Shown one piece after another: positions 25,965 to 35,549 of a stretch of 64,000 bases of DNA. The translations under genes and the position numbers were made by a program. Under the pieces are notes generated by a model, which was given only the letters and a program-made list of their open reading frames with translations, was not told where the DNA came from and ran no database searches. The DNA comes from Rhodoferax sp. GW822-FHT02A01 (GTDB lineage Bacteria; Pseudomonadota; Gammaproteobacteria; Burkholderiales; Burkholderiaceae_C), in contig NZ_CP152376.1 of NCBI RefSeq assembly GCF_038784515.1, positions 558,001 through 622,000 of the forward strand. Reading direction: 5' to 3'. The number at the start of each line of letters is the position of its first letter. The stretch's first letter is position 1.

Positions 25965-27556
25965 AGCGCCTTGCGCAGGGATGCGGGGGCGATCTTCAGC
26001 CCCTCGCGGTATTTGGCCACAGTGCGCCGGGCACATTCAATACCCTGCTCCTTGAGCATCTCGGATATCTGGTTGTCTGACAGCGGCTTCTTGGCACTTT
26101 CGGCGCTGATGAACTGCTTGATGAGTGCACGCACCGCGGTGCTGGACGCATTGCCGCCGGACTCAGTGCCCAGGCCGGAGCCGAAGAAGTACTTCAGCTC
26201 AAAGGTGCCAAAAGGCGTTGCCATGTACTTGGCGGTGGTCACGCGGCTGATGGTGGACTCGTGCAAGCCCAGTTCGTCGGCGATCTCACGCAGCACCAGC
26301 GGGCGCATGGCCAATTCGCCATGGGTGAAGAAGCTCTTCTGCCGCTCCACAATCGCCGTGCTCACGCGCAGGATGGTGTCAAAGCGCTGCTGGATGTTCT
26401 TGATGAACCAACGCGCCTCCTGCAGCCGTTGCTGCAGCGCGGCGTGGCTGGCGCTGTCCTTGCCACCGCGGTGGTTGCGCAGCACATTGGCGTAGATGTC
26501 ATGCACCTTGAGGCGCGGCATCACATCGGGATTGAGCATGACGCGGAACTTGGGTGCAGCCGCCTTGTTGGCGTTGGTCACCGGCACCACCAGCACGTCG
26601 GGCACCACGATGTTGCGCTCCACGTCGATAAAGCGCCGCCCCGGCTTGGGTTCCAGCCGCGCAATCTGCGCTATGGCCTCGCGCACCAGGGCATCGCTGC
26701 CCACGCCCAATTGCACCAGCCGCTTGATGTCACGGCGCGCCAGCAATTCCATGGGCTGCTGGCAAATGCGCAGGGCCACTTCCAGTTGCTCGCGCTCTTC
26801 GTCTTCCAGGTCCGGATTGCGCAGCAGAGCTTTCAATTGCAGACTGAGGCACTCGCTCAAATTGCGGGCACCGACGCCAACCGGCTCCAGGCTTTGCAGC
26901 AGTCCCAGGGCTACCGAGAAATGGTGCACCAGGTCGTACAACTGCTCTTCATCCTGCGGGTTCAAGGTGCGGGCCAGGTCCTCGAGCGGCTCTTCCAGAT
27001 AGCCGTCATCGTTGAGCGACTCGATCAGGAAACGCAGCGCGGCAGCGTCTTCGGCGCTCAGGCGCAAACCCAGTGTCTGCCGATGCAGGAAGGCCTGCAA
27101 GCTCTCCTGCGTGCGGGCCAGCTCGGTGGCGTCCTTGTCTTCGTCGCCAGTGAGGTTATTGGTACTGGCCTTGGCCTCGACGCCCCACTCGCCGTCGTCC
27201 GGGGTCATTTCGGTGGTGCCGTCGCCTTCCCAGTCGATGCCTTCGTCCCCGCTCAGGGGACTGTTGTCTTCATCACTGCTGGTGGAGGCCACGGTGCTGC
27301 TGCCCAGGTCGGGCATGGTGGCGGAAAACTCCACATCCTTGTCGCCTTCACTGACCGGCGTATCCGCCTGTGCGATGCCGAACTCTTCCCGCTCGGCATG
27401 GTCCTCACCCAGTTCCAGAAAAGGGTTCTCGTCCAGCATCTGCTCCACTTCCTGGCTCAGTTCGAGCGTGGAGAGCTGCAGAAGACGGATCGACTGCTGC
27501 AACTGGGGCGTGAGCGCCAGATGCTGGGAGACGCGTAATGAGAGACCTTGCTTCAT
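25961..27556 (-). CDS. rpoN: RNA polymerase sigma-54 factor
   Basis: A 531-residue sigma factor that directs RNA polymerase to -24/-12 promoters needing AAA+ activators. Region I is seen at the N-terminus (LRVSQHLALTPQLQQSIRLL), followed by a long acidic region II (residues about 60-130), the core-binding domain and the C-terminal DNA-binding part with the RpoN box ARRTVAKYRE. The start overlaps the lptB stop (TAATG) and the stop overlaps the methyltransferase start. Usual neighbours downstream (hpf, ptsN) are absent here. No strong -24/-12 promoter was found in the window. Confidence 0.97.
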   Translation of the reverse strand: MKQGLSLRVSQHLALTPQLQQSIRLLQLSTLELSQEVEQMLDENPFLELGEDHAEREEFGIAQADTPVSEGDKDVEFSATMPDLGSSTVASTSSDEDNSPLSGDEGIDWEGDGTTEMTPDDGEWGVEAKASTNNLTGDEDKDATELARTQESLQAFLHRQTLGLRLSAEDAAALRFLIESLNDDGYLEEPLEDLARTLNPQDEEQLYDLVHHFSVALGLLQSLEPVGVGARNLSECLSLQLKALLRNPDLEDEEREQLEVALRICQQPMELLARRDIKRLVQLGVGSDALVREAIAQIARLEPKPGRRFIDVERNIVVPDVLVVPVTNANKAAAPKFRVMLNPDVMPRLKVHDIYANVLRNHRGGKDSASHAALQQRLQEARWFIKNIQQRFDTILRVSTAIVERQKSFFTHGELAMRPLVLREIADELGLHESTISRVTTAKYMATPFGTFELKYFFGSGLGTESGGNASSTAVRALIKQFISAESAKKPLSDNQISEMLKEQGIECARRTVAKYREGLKIAPASLRKAL

Positions 27557-28311
27557 TACATCTTGAAGTTTTCACCCAGGTACACGCGGCGTACCTCGGG
27601 GTTGTCAACAATTTCCGAAGGCGTGCCTTCGGCCAGCACGCGGCCATCACTGATGATGTAGGCGTGGTCGCAAATGCCCAGGGTCTCGCGCACATTGTGG
27701 TCGGTGATGAGCACCCCGATGCCGCGCGCCTTGAGGAAGTTGATGATGCGCTGGATCTCGATCACCGCAATCGGGTCGATGCCGGCAAACGGCTCGTCCA
27801 GCAGGATGAAACGCGGCCCGGTAGCCAAAGCGCGGGCAATCTCCACGCGCCGCCGCTCACCGCCCGACAAGGCCAGCGCCGGAGACTCGCGCAAGTGCTC
27901 GACCCGCAATTCCTGCAGCAGATTGGTCAGCCGCTTCTCGATCTCCGCGCTGCGCAATGGAGTGCCGTCTTCGTCGCGCTGCAGTTCCAGCACGGCGCGC
28001 ACGTTGTCTTCCACATTGAGCTTGCGAAAAATCGAGGCTTCCTGCGGCAGGTAGCCCAGCCCCAGACGCGCGCGCCGGTGTATGGGCATGGACTCGATCG
28101 AATTGCCGTCGATGGAGATGTCTCCTCCACTGGCCCGTAGCAGTCCCACGATGATGTAAAACGAGGTGGTCTTGCCAGCGCCGTTGGGACCCAGCAGGCC
28201 CACCACTTCGCCCGTACGCACGGTCAGAGACACGTCCTTGACCACCTGGCGCTTGCCATAGGACTTTTGCAGATGTTGCGCCGTCAAGTTCCCCGCAGCA
28301 AAACCACTCAC
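27556..28311 (-). CDS. lptB: LPS export ABC transporter ATP-binding protein LptB
   Basis: A 251-residue ATPase that powers lipopolysaccharide extraction from the inner membrane with LptF/LptG. Walker [10 protein letters not shown] is at residues 41-49, the signature LSGGERRR at 148-155 and Walker B FILLDEPF near 168-175, with GIDPIAV typical of LptB. The start is GTG at 28311, overlapping the lptA stop (GTGA); there is no nearby ATG. The stop overlaps the rpoN start. Translational coupling lptA-lptB-rpoN is evident. Confidence 0.97.
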   Translation of the reverse strand: MSGFAAGNLTAQHLQKSYGKRQVVKDVSLTVRTGEVVGLLGPNGAGKTTSFYIIVGLLRASGGDISIDGNSIESMPIHRRARLGLGYLPQEASIFRKLNVEDNVRAVLELQRDEDGTPLRSAEIEKRLTNLLQELRVEHLRESPALALSGGERRRVEIARALATGPRFILLDEPFAGIDPIAVIEIQRIINFLKARGIGVLITDHNVRETLGICDHAYIISDGRVLAEGTPSEIVDNPEVRRVYLGENFKM

Positions 28312-28928
28312 TTGGCGGCCCCCCCCAGGGTCGCGGATGGTTTGAGCGGCAACGGGGTTGCGGCAGGCGCCGGAGCACTGGCTTCGGGCTTGGGGGTCAG
28401 CATGACCCGCACGCGACCGGTTCCCAGGGCGCCTGTCGGTCCCTTGGTGTTGGCGGCACCATCGACCGTAAACAGGTCGGTGAGATTTTCATAAACGATG
28501 ACACCGCCGGTGATTTCATCGGCCAACGTGGCGCCACGCAGTCGGCGCAACTGCGCCTTGCCGGTGAAGGTCACGGTATCGGCCTTGCCGTCATAGGTGA
28601 TGGTTTCGCCCTCCCCCTCGATGAACTCGTCCAAGGCTTCGCGCTTCTGCCGGTAGAAGGCCAGCTTGTCTGCGGAACCGGTGGCAACGCCAAATTGATA
28701 TCCGTCAGGATCCTGGCGCACATCCAGCCGATCTGCGCGGATCACGATGGTTCCCTTGGTCAGCACAACCTTGCCGGTGAATACGCTGACCTGCTTGAGG
28801 TCGTCATAGCGCAGCGCGTCGGCCTCGATGTTCATGGGCTTTTTCTGGTCGGCTTTTTCGGCGCGCACGCCACCGGCTGCAAACAGCAGCGTAGCAATCA
28901 CCAACGAGAAAAGAATGTGTTTTTTCAT
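28308..28928 (-). CDS. lptA: LPS transport periplasmic protein LptA
   Basis: A 206-residue periplasmic protein that forms the bridge moving LPS from inner to outer membrane. The signal peptide is [20 protein letters not shown], cleaved near VRA-EKA. The OstA/LptA domain follows with [33 protein letters not shown] and a Pro/Ala-rich tail. ATG 28928 is chosen; the longer frame adds non-signal residues. lptC and kdsC, which usually precede lptA, are not here; a DHH phosphoesterase gene lies upstream instead. Confidence 0.94.
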   Translation of the reverse strand: MKKHILFSLVIATLLFAAGGVRAEKADQKKPMNIEADALRYDDLKQVSVFTGKVVLTKGTIVIRADRLDVRQDPDGYQFGVATGSADKLAFYRQKREALDEFIEGEGETITYDGKADTVTFTGKAQLRRLRGATLADEITGGVIVYENLTDLFTVDGAANTKGPTGALGTGRVRVMLTPKPEASAPAPAATPLPLKPSATLGGAAK

Positions 28929-29036
28929 AAAGGCACGAAACTTGCACACAGTGCGCACGGCCATTGTAGCGAGCGCATGGCATGTTTTATGCCTTGACGA
29001 AAATTGAATCGTGTGTGCGGGATTACCCGCAGAAGT

Positions 29037-29966
29037 TCAACCTACGGTGTTGATGCGGGAAACCAGCTCTTTGACCACCGTGTCGGCCCGCTCATTGGGT
29101 ACCTGGCAGGTTCCAGCATTTTCATGGCCACCCCCACCGTACACCAGCATCAAGGCACCGATATTGATGCGCGAGGTCCGGTTGGTGATGGATTTGCCCA
29201 CCGCGCAGACGGTGTTTTGCTTTTGCACGCCCCACATCACATGGATGGACACGTTGGCCTGGGGAAACAGCGCATACACCATGAAGCGGTTCACCGCGTA
29301 GATGGTGTCTTCGTGGCGCAGGTCCAACACCACCACGTTGTTGTGGACCGTGGAACACAGCTGCAGCTGGGCTTTGGCCTTCTGGGCATGCTCGAAATAC
29401 AACTCCACCCGCTCCATCACGTCGGGCAGCTTCAGTATGTCGTCAATGCCATGGGTGCGGCAGTAGTCGATCAGATCCATCATCAGCTGGTAGTTGCTGA
29501 CCCGGAATTCGCGGAAACGGCCCAGGCCGGTACGCGAATCCATCAGGTAATTCAGCAGCACCCAGCCAGTGGGGTTGAGGATTTCATCAACACTGAACTG
29601 CGCGGAGTCACCCTTGTCGACGGCCTCCATCATTTCATTGAAGCGCGCGCCAAACTGGGCGGTGCCACCGTAATGTTCAAACACCACCCGCGCAGCCGAT
29701 GGCGCATCCGGGTGGATCACATGGTTGGCGGCAACATCGTTGCGCAAGGTCTCTGACGCATGGTGGTCAAACGACAGGTGCACCCCCGGGACGTAGGGGA
29801 GATTGGTGGTGATATCGCGGCTGGTGACCTCGATCTTGCCATCCTGCATATCCTTGGGATGGACGAACTTGATGTCATCAATCAGGTTCAGCTCTTTGAG
29901 CAAGACGGCGCATACCAGGCCGTCAAAGTCACTTCTTGTAATAAGCCTGAACTTGGAATCCGACAT
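29037..29966 (-). CDS. DHH-family phosphoesterase (exopolyphosphatase-like)
   Basis: A 309-residue DHH/DHHA1 protein. The N-terminal metal site is shown by RSDFDGLVCAVLL and the DHH triad at residues 67-69 (LSFDHHA). The C-terminal DHHA1-like part has YGGGGHENAGTCQVP. Members hydrolyse phosphodiesters such as nanoRNA, pAp or c-di-nucleotides; databases often name this group 'exopolyphosphatase-like', which the sequence alone cannot confirm. ATG 29966 gives MSDSKFRLITRSDFDG; an upstream in-frame start would add 11 residues. It sits between dsbA and lptA on the same strand. Confidence 0.85.
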   Translation of the reverse strand: MSDSKFRLITRSDFDGLVCAVLLKELNLIDDIKFVHPKDMQDGKIEVTSRDITTNLPYVPGVHLSFDHHASETLRNDVAANHVIHPDAPSAARVVFEHYGGTAQFGARFNEMMEAVDKGDSAQFSVDEILNPTGWVLLNYLMDSRTGLGRFREFRVSNYQLMMDLIDYCRTHGIDDILKLPDVMERVELYFEHAQKAKAQLQLCSTVHNNVVVLDLRHEDTIYAVNRFMVYALFPQANVSIHVMWGVQKQNTVCAVGKSITNRTSRINIGALMLVYGGGGHENAGTCQVPNERADTVVKELVSRINTVG

Positions 29967-30062
29967 GGCGTATGCCCCGCTGAGTGATTGATATTGCAAT
30001 CATTCTAGTTCGGGGATACGTCACTTGTCACCCGCGACCGTGGACCCGGCCTCAGGGTTTTC

Positions 30063-30716
30063 CTATTTGCCGCTGCGCACTGTCGCAGCCAGGGCTTCAA
30101 CGACCTTGATAGCCTTGTCCATGCCCTTGGCCAGAGAACCGTCCACGTAAAAACGGCCGGCCACACCCAGCGCGGGCACGCCTTCGACCTTGTAGCTGTT
30201 CTGCAATTGCGTTCCCTTGCTTGCCTTGGCGGCAACGCTGAAGGAGTTGAATTGTTCGGTGAACTTGGCAACGTCCACACCCTGCTTGCCCACCCACGCC
30301 AGAATGGCAGGCGCCTTGGATAAATCCTGCTTTTCCACGTGGATGGCAGCAAAGACCTTGGCATGCAGCTTGTCCACCAGGCCCATGGCGTCCAGGGCGT
30401 AGAACAGGCGCTGCTGCGGCACAAAGTCATCGCGGAATGCCACGGGCACGCGGCGAAAGGCCACATCCTTTGGCAGCTGCTTGATCCAGCCTTCCAGCAT
30501 GGGCTCGAACGCGTTGCAGTGCGGGCAGCTGTACCAGAAGAATTCCACCACTTCTATCTTGCCTGCAGGCGCCTCTACCGGTGCGCGCGGGTCCACCACC
30601 AGGTAGTCCGTCCCAGCCTCGGGCTTGGCAGCGTCGGCGTGGGCCGCGGCACTCCACAGGGTGGTTGAAGCCACGGCAGCACCGCCGGCCAGCAGGGAAA
30701 AATCACGACGTTTCAT
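30063..30716 (-). CDS. dsbA: Thiol:disulfide interchange protein DsbA
   Basis: A 217-residue periplasmic oxidase that introduces disulfide bonds. The active site is CPHC (Cys64-Cys67) in FFWYSCPHCNAF, and the cis-Pro loop is GVPALGVAGRFYVDG. The signal sequence begins MKRRDFSLLAGGAAVAS, with an RRDFS twin-arginine motif, so Tat export is possible instead of Sec. It follows the SPOR-domain gene by 71 bp on the same strand, as in other Burkholderiales (argS-SPOR-dsbA). Confidence 0.95.
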   Translation of the reverse strand: MKRRDFSLLAGGAAVASTTLWSAAAHADAAKPEAGTDYLVVDPRAPVEAPAGKIEVVEFFWYSCPHCNAFEPMLEGWIKQLPKDVAFRRVPVAFRDDFVPQQRLFYALDAMGLVDKLHAKVFAAIHVEKQDLSKAPAILAWVGKQGVDVAKFTEQFNSFSVAAKASKGTQLQNSYKVEGVPALGVAGRFYVDGSLAKGMDKAIKVVEALAATVRSGK

Positions 30717-30787
30717 ATCACTCCAGTCTTGTTCGAATCTATGGTCTGTCCATCAGACAAAGGTTATCTCACCCAGGTAAAGAAGCG

Positions 30788-31453
30788 TTAACGCTGCACC
30801 CGGACCAGGGCGGTATCCAGACCCGCCTTGTCCAGCTTTTCCTTGGTCTTCTCTCCATCTTCCTTCTTATCGAAAGGCCCCACCCGCACGCGGTACACCG
30901 TGCGCCCGGACTGCTCACGCTCCGAAATCTTGGTTTCGATGCCGCTGAGCGACAGCTTGGCACGCTGGCTCTCTGCATCTTCTGCCGTGCGGTAGGCGCC
31001 CACCTGCACCCAATAAACAAAGGGCTCGGCATCCGCTGCCGCAGTCTTGGCCTTGGCCAATTCACCGATCGGGTCTGCTGAAGCCGCGGCCTTGGCTTCG
31101 GGCTTCTTGGCATCTGCGGCCTTGGCATCGCTGGCTTTGGCATCCGGCGCCTTGGCTTCGGGTTTGGTCGGTGCTGCAGGGGCACTGGCGACCGGAGCCG
31201 CCGGCGTGACGGGGCCTGAAGCCGCGGGCTGCGGCGGCTTGACTGGGTTCTTGCCATACAAGGGCGCGTTGGGGTCCCAGTCCTTGTTCTTCTTGGCCTC
31301 TTCCGCATCCTGGTCGGCACTGCGGGTCTGGCCCTTGTTCATGAAGGGAACGGGCACTTTGGTGACGTACACAGCCACACCCAGAGCCACTGCCAGGCCC
31401 ACCACCACACCAATAATGAAACCCAGAATGGTTCCGCCGCGCTGTTGCTTCAT
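30788..31453 (-). CDS. SPOR-domain cell division/cell envelope protein (FtsN-like)
   Basis: A 221-residue inner membrane protein. A short cytoplasmic N-terminus is followed by one TM helix (residues about 9-30), then KVPVPFMNKG and a long low-complexity linker of EAK/DAK repeats (residues about 75-130). A C-terminal SPOR domain from about 145 (YWVQVGAYRTAEDAESQRA, then YRVRVGPF) binds denuded peptidoglycan at the septum. Layout resembles FtsN, though FtsN identity is not proven. It lies 23 bp after argS on the same strand. Confidence 0.9.
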   Translation of the reverse strand: MKQQRGGTILGFIIGVVVGLAVALGVAVYVTKVPVPFMNKGQTRSADQDAEEAKKNKDWDPNAPLYGKNPVKPPQPAASGPVTPAAPVASAPAAPTKPEAKAPDAKASDAKAADAKKPEAKAAASADPIGELAKAKTAAADAEPFVYWVQVGAYRTAEDAESQRAKLSLSGIETKISEREQSGRTVYRVRVGPFDKKEDGEKTKEKLDKAGLDTALVRVQR

Positions 31454-31476
31454 GCCTTTGAGTCTCTTGAAAGAAA

Positions 31477-33162
31477 TTACATCTTCTGTGGAGCGCTCAC
31501 GCCCAGCACAGCCAGTCCATTGTGCAACACCTGTGCGGTTGCGGCCACGAGCGCCAGTCGAGCCAGCTTGACGGCTTCGTCATCCACCAGGATGCGCTCG
31601 GCATCGTAATAGCTGTGGTAGCAGGCGGCCAGCTCGCGCAGGTAGAACGTGACGTCGTGCGGGGCAAAGTCCACGGCCGCCGCAGTGAGCATTTCGGGGT
31701 ACTTGGCCAGCAGCAGCATCAGCGCCTGGGCCTGCGGGCTGGTCAGGGCCGACAAATCCACCTGCGCCAGGCTGGCCCGATCACCGCCCCAAGTCGCCAG
31801 AACCGAGCAAATGCGTGCATGGGCGTACTGCACGTAATAGACCGGGTTGTCGTTGTTCTTCTGTACCGCCAGGTCCACGTCAAAGGTGTACTCGGTGTCC
31901 GGCTTGCGGCTAAGCAGGAAGAAGCGCACCGCATCCTTGCTGGTCCATTCAATCAGGTCACGCAGCGTCACATAGCTGCCGGCGCGCTTGGATATCTTGA
32001 CTTCCTCGCCACCACGGACCACCCGCACCATGGTGTGCAAGACATAGTCCGGGTAGCCCTGGGGAATGCCGACATTGGCGGCCTGCAGACCGGCGCGCAC
32101 GCGGGCAATGGTGCCGTGGTGGTCGGTGCCCTGGATGTTGACGACCTTGGTAAAGCCGCGCTCCCACTTGGCGATGTGGTAGGCCACATCCGGCACAAAG
32201 TAGGTGTAGCTACCGTCCTGCTTGCGCATCACCCGGTCCTTGTCGTCCCCGTAATCGGTGGACTTGAGCCACAGCGCGCCGTCCTTCTCGTAGGTCTTGC
32301 CAGCTTCCTGCAATTTCTTCACAGCGGCGTCCACACGGCCACTGGTATAGAGGCTGCTTTCCAGGTAATAGTTGTCAAAACGGACCGCAAAGGCCTGCAA
32401 ATCCAGATCCTGCTCATGGCGCAGATAGGCCACGGCAAACTGGCGCATGCCGTCCACATCGTTCACATCGCCGCTGGCGGTGAAGCTGCGGTCGTCGGAC
32501 TGAACGGTCTTGCCCGCCAGAAAGTCTGCTGCAATATCGGCAATGTAATCACCGTTGTAGGCTGCGGCATTCTCTCCACTGGGCCACTCGGCGTCACCAG
32601 GCTTGAAACCCTGCGCACGCAAATGTGTGCTGGCGGCCAGGGTGTTGATCTGCACGCCTGCGTCGTTGTAATAAAACTCGCGGTAGACATCCCAGCCCTG
32701 GGTGTCGAACAGGTTGCAAATGGCATCGCCCAGCGCGGCCTGACGGCCATGACCCACGTGCAACGGGCCCGTGGGGTTGGCGGACACAAATTCCACCAGC
32801 ATGCGCTGGCCGTTGGACGACTGCTTGCCAAACTGCTGGCCCTGGCCCAGTACCTCGCGCACTACTTCCTGCTTGGCAGCAGGCTTGAGGCGGATATTGA
32901 TAAAGCCCGGCCCGGCGATCTCCACCGCATCCACCCAGCGCTCAAAAGCCGGTTGGGCGCGCAGTGCAGCACACAGGTCTTCGGCCAGTTGGCGCGGATT
33001 GCGCTTGAGCGGTTTGGCCAGTTGCATGGCCGCCGTGGTGGCAAAGTCGCCATGGGCCGCCACTTTGGGGGATTCAAAGGCTGCTTTGGCACCAGCGCCA
33101 GCAGAGAGGTTTTCAAGACAGGCGGAAAGCGCCAGCAAGAGTTCGTTTTTTACAGACAACAT
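31477..33162 (-). CDS. argS: Arginyl-tRNA synthetase
   Basis: A 561-residue class I synthetase. The N-terminal additional domain is followed by [20 protein letters not shown], with the HIGH-type signature HVGH. The Rossmann fold continues with [17 protein letters not shown] and [14 protein letters not shown], and the C-terminal DALR anticodon-binding domain has [13 protein letters not shown]. The KMSKS lysine loop appears as [18 protein letters not shown]. First gene of the leftward argS-SPOR-dsbA group, divergent from psiF across 140 bp. Confidence 0.97.
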   Translation of the reverse strand: MLSVKNELLLALSACLENLSAGAGAKAAFESPKVAAHGDFATTAAMQLAKPLKRNPRQLAEDLCAALRAQPAFERWVDAVEIAGPGFINIRLKPAAKQEVVREVLGQGQQFGKQSSNGQRMLVEFVSANPTGPLHVGHGRQAALGDAICNLFDTQGWDVYREFYYNDAGVQINTLAASTHLRAQGFKPGDAEWPSGENAAAYNGDYIADIAADFLAGKTVQSDDRSFTASGDVNDVDGMRQFAVAYLRHEQDLDLQAFAVRFDNYYLESSLYTSGRVDAAVKKLQEAGKTYEKDGALWLKSTDYGDDKDRVMRKQDGSYTYFVPDVAYHIAKWERGFTKVVNIQGTDHHGTIARVRAGLQAANVGIPQGYPDYVLHTMVRVVRGGEEVKISKRAGSYVTLRDLIEWTSKDAVRFFLLSRKPDTEYTFDVDLAVQKNNDNPVYYVQYAHARICSVLATWGGDRASLAQVDLSALTSPQAQALMLLLAKYPEMLTAAAVDFAPHDVTFYLRELAACYHSYYDAERILVDDEAVKLARLALVAATAQVLHNGLAVLGVSAPQKM

Positions 33163-33302
33163 AGCCGCTGATTTTAAGCGGGGGGCTTTTTATCCGTGTT
33201 TTGCTGGTCAACGGGTTTGCAAAACCCTACGTTATGTGCTGGAATCCCCCCGGATTCCGACGTAATGGCAGGCCTCCTGCCCAACCTTTTTGAGGAACAA
33301 CG

Positions 33303-33602
33303 ATGAAGAAAATTTTGACTCTCCTGGCTTTGGGTATGGCATTGACCGTGGGCGTAGCCCATGCAGCGTCCGATCAGCAAAACAAGATGAAGACCTGCAA
33401 TGCAGACCCCAAGGCAAAAGAACTCAAGGGTGACGAGCGCAAAGCATTCATGAAGGAATGCCTGAGCGCCAAGAAAGAAGAACCTGCCAAGCCTGCCACC
33501 CAGCAGGACAAGATGAAGACCTGCAACGCCGACGCCAAGACCAAGGCGCTCAAAGGCGACGAACGCAAGGCCTTCATGAAAGAGTGCCTGAGCGCCAAGT
33601 AA
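33303..33602 (+). CDS. psiF: PsiF repeat protein
   Basis: A 99-residue secreted protein. A signal peptide (residues 1-21, ending GVAHA) is followed by two near-identical PsiF repeats, each about 36 residues: KMKTCNADPKAKELKGDERK with AFMKECLSAK, and KMKTCNADAKTKALKGDERK with the same ending. Each repeat has two Cys. PsiF was named for phosphate-starvation induction in E. coli; its biochemical role is unknown. The DNA repeats are also about 85-90% alike, a recent-looking duplication. It stands alone, closed by a strong terminator. Confidence 0.92.
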   Translation: MKKILTLLALGMALTVGVAHAASDQQNKMKTCNADPKAKELKGDERKAFMKECLSAKKEEPAKPATQQDKMKTCNADAKTKALKGDERKAFMKECLSAK

Positions 33603-33652
33603 TTCTGCGTTGCGCCGTCGCAAGCGGCGATGGAGCCCCTACCGGGGCCTCA

Positions 33653-33696
33653 AGCAAAAGGCCCGAACTGTTACAGGTTCGGGCCTTTTGCTTTTT
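33653..33696. terminator. Strong bidirectional terminator between psiF and ubiA
   Basis: A perfect 16-bp stem: arms 33653-33668 and 33677-33692, loop of 8 nt, G+C-rich centre (GGCCCGAAC/GTTCGGGCC). T residues follow at 33692-33696, and the AAAA on the other arm makes it work leftward as well. It lies between the convergent psiF and ubiA genes. Confidence 0.95.
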
Positions 33697-33720
33697 GCGC
33701 TGACCGGGAGGCGGATGCTG

Positions 33721-34572
33721 TCAGGCGAAACCCACCGCAATGGCGGCAAACAAGGTGAATCCCACCCAATGGTTGGCGCGGAATGCCTTGAAGCAGCCTT
33801 CCCGGGTACGGTCCTTGATCAGCGTGGCATGCCACACCACCTGCGCCAGCACCACCACCACACCCAGCCACCATGCCCAGCCACGCGGTTGCGGAACAAT
33901 CGCCCAGGACCAAATGGCAAGCTGCACCAGATAAAAGGACAACACGGCCACCACGTCCCAGCGCCCCAGCGTGATAGCGGAGGTTTTCATGCCGATGCGC
34001 AGGTCGTCATCGCGGTCCACCATGGCGTACTCGGTGTCATAGGCCAAAACCCAGAACAGATTGCCAATGAGCAGCACCCAGGCCAGCAAGGGCACCTGCG
34101 ACTGCACCGCGGCAAAGGCCATGGGAATGCCAAAGCTAAAGGCTATCCCCAGCACCGCTTGCGGCATGGAGACATGGCGCTTGGCGTACGGATAAATCAG
34201 CGTCACAGCCAGGGCGGCAAACGACCAGGCGAAGGTGGTGCTGTTGGTAGTGAGTACCAACCCAAGGGCCAGCAGCGCCAGCACGGCGCCTACGGCCAAC
34301 GCCTCCTGCACCGAAATCTTGCCGCTGGTGACGGGCCGGTTCGCCGTGCGTTTGACATGCCGGTCAAAGTTGCGGTCGGCCACGTCGTTGATGCAGCAGC
34401 CGGCGCTGCGCATCAGGATGGTGCCCAGCACAAACACTGCGGTCAGATGCCAGCCGGGAAAACCACCGGAGGCAATCCAGAGAGCGGACAAAGAGGGCCA
34501 GAGCAACAAAAGCCAGCCGGCGGGCCGGTTCCAACGGATCAGATCCAGATACAAGGCAAAACGCGCACTCAC
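33721..34572 (-). CDS. ubiA: 4-hydroxybenzoate polyprenyltransferase
   Basis: A 283-residue integral membrane prenyltransferase that joins the polyprenyl tail to 4-hydroxybenzoate in ubiquinone synthesis. About eight hydrophobic helices are seen. The two Mg-pyrophosphate motifs are present: NDVADRNFD (first Asp-rich motif) and [12 protein letters not shown] (second). The start is GTG at 34572, overlapping the oxyR stop (GTGA), so translation is coupled to oxyR. Confidence 0.96.
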   Translation of the reverse strand: MSARFALYLDLIRWNRPAGWLLLLWPSLSALWIASGGFPGWHLTAVFVLGTILMRSAGCCINDVADRNFDRHVKRTANRPVTSGKISVQEALAVGAVLALLALGLVLTTNSTTFAWSFAALAVTLIYPYAKRHVSMPQAVLGIAFSFGIPMAFAAVQSQVPLLAWVLLIGNLFWVLAYDTEYAMVDRDDDLRIGMKTSAITLGRWDVVAVLSFYLVQLAIWSWAIVPQPRGWAWWLGVVVVLAQVVWHATLIKDRTREGCFKAFRANHWVGFTLFAAIAVGFA

Positions 34573-35528
34573 GATAGACGGGTCACTCCTGGCAATTCAC
34601 AGGCATAGATTGCGTTGCGCAACTCTGCAATGGCTTCATAACGGGTAAAACTGCGCCGCCACGCCAGCACCACGCGTCGTGTGGGCGGTGGTCCTCCTTT
34701 GTCGTCGGTGACCGGAAGGTACTTCACAAAGGCGTCTTCATGGCGGCGCTTCTTGGATTCCAGTGCCTCACGCGGTACGCTCAGGCGCGGCACCAGTGTG
34801 ATGCCCATGCCGGCTGCCACCATGTGCTTGATGGTTTCCAGGCTAGAACCCTCGAAACTCTTGCGTATGCCTTCGGCGTCGCTGGAGAAGCGGGCAAACT
34901 CCGGGCACACCTCGAGCACGTGGTCGCGAAAGCAATGGCCATTGCCCAATAGCAGCATGGTCTCGCTCTTGAGCTCCTGTGCCGACACGCTTTGCTTGGT
35001 TGCCAGCGGGTGGTTCATGGGCACGGCTGCGTAGAACGGCTCATCATAGAGCGGGGCAGTCGCCAGCCCGGTGTCGGGAAAAGGTTCGGCCAGGATGGCG
35101 CAATCGATCTCGCCGGTGCGCAGCATCTCCAGCAGCTTGACGGTGAAGTTCTCCTGCAGCATCAGCGGCATCTGGGGAGAGCGGGTAATCACCTGGCGCA
35201 CCAGGTCCGGCAACAGATAGGGAGCGATGGTGTAGATCACGCCCAGTGCCAGCGAACCGGCCAGCGGGTCCTTGCCGCGCTTGGCAATGTCCTTGATGTT
35301 GGCGGCCTGCTCCAGCACGCTTTGCGCCTGACGCACGATTTCTTCGCCCAGGGCCGTCACCGTGACCTCGTTGGCACTGCGCTCGAACAGCTTAACGTCC
35401 AGCTCTTCTTCCAGCTTTTTCACGGCGACCGACAGTGTGGGCTGCGACACAAAGCATGCGTCCGCCGCCTTGCCGAAGTGGCGCTCGCGGGCCACGGCCA
35501 CAATGTATTTGAGTTCGGTCAGTGTCAT
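34569..35528 (-). CDS. oxyR: Hydrogen-peroxide sensor/regulator OxyR
   Basis: A 319-residue LysR-family regulator. The N-terminal HTH is [20 protein letters not shown], then [19 protein letters not shown]. Both redox-active cysteines sit at the E. coli numbering: Cys199 in [11 protein letters not shown] and Cys208 in LEVCPEF, so peroxide sensing by disulfide formation is expected. It would control catalase, Ahp and related genes; none is in the window. Its stop overlaps ubiA and it starts 21 bp after recG. The recG-oxyR-ubiA order is seen in other betaproteobacteria. Confidence 0.95.
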   Translation of the reverse strand: MTLTELKYIVAVARERHFGKAADACFVSQPTLSVAVKKLEEELDVKLFERSANEVTVTALGEEIVRQAQSVLEQAANIKDIAKRGKDPLAGSLALGVIYTIAPYLLPDLVRQVITRSPQMPLMLQENFTVKLLEMLRTGEIDCAILAEPFPDTGLATAPLYDEPFYAAVPMNHPLATKQSVSAQELKSETMLLLGNGHCFRDHVLEVCPEFARFSSDAEGIRKSFEGSSLETIKHMVAAGMGITLVPRLSVPREALESKKRRHEDAFVKYLPVTDDKGGPPPTRRVVLAWRRSFTRYEAIAELRNAIYACELPGVTRLS

Positions 35529-35549
35529 GGCGCTATTGTGCTCCGCAGC

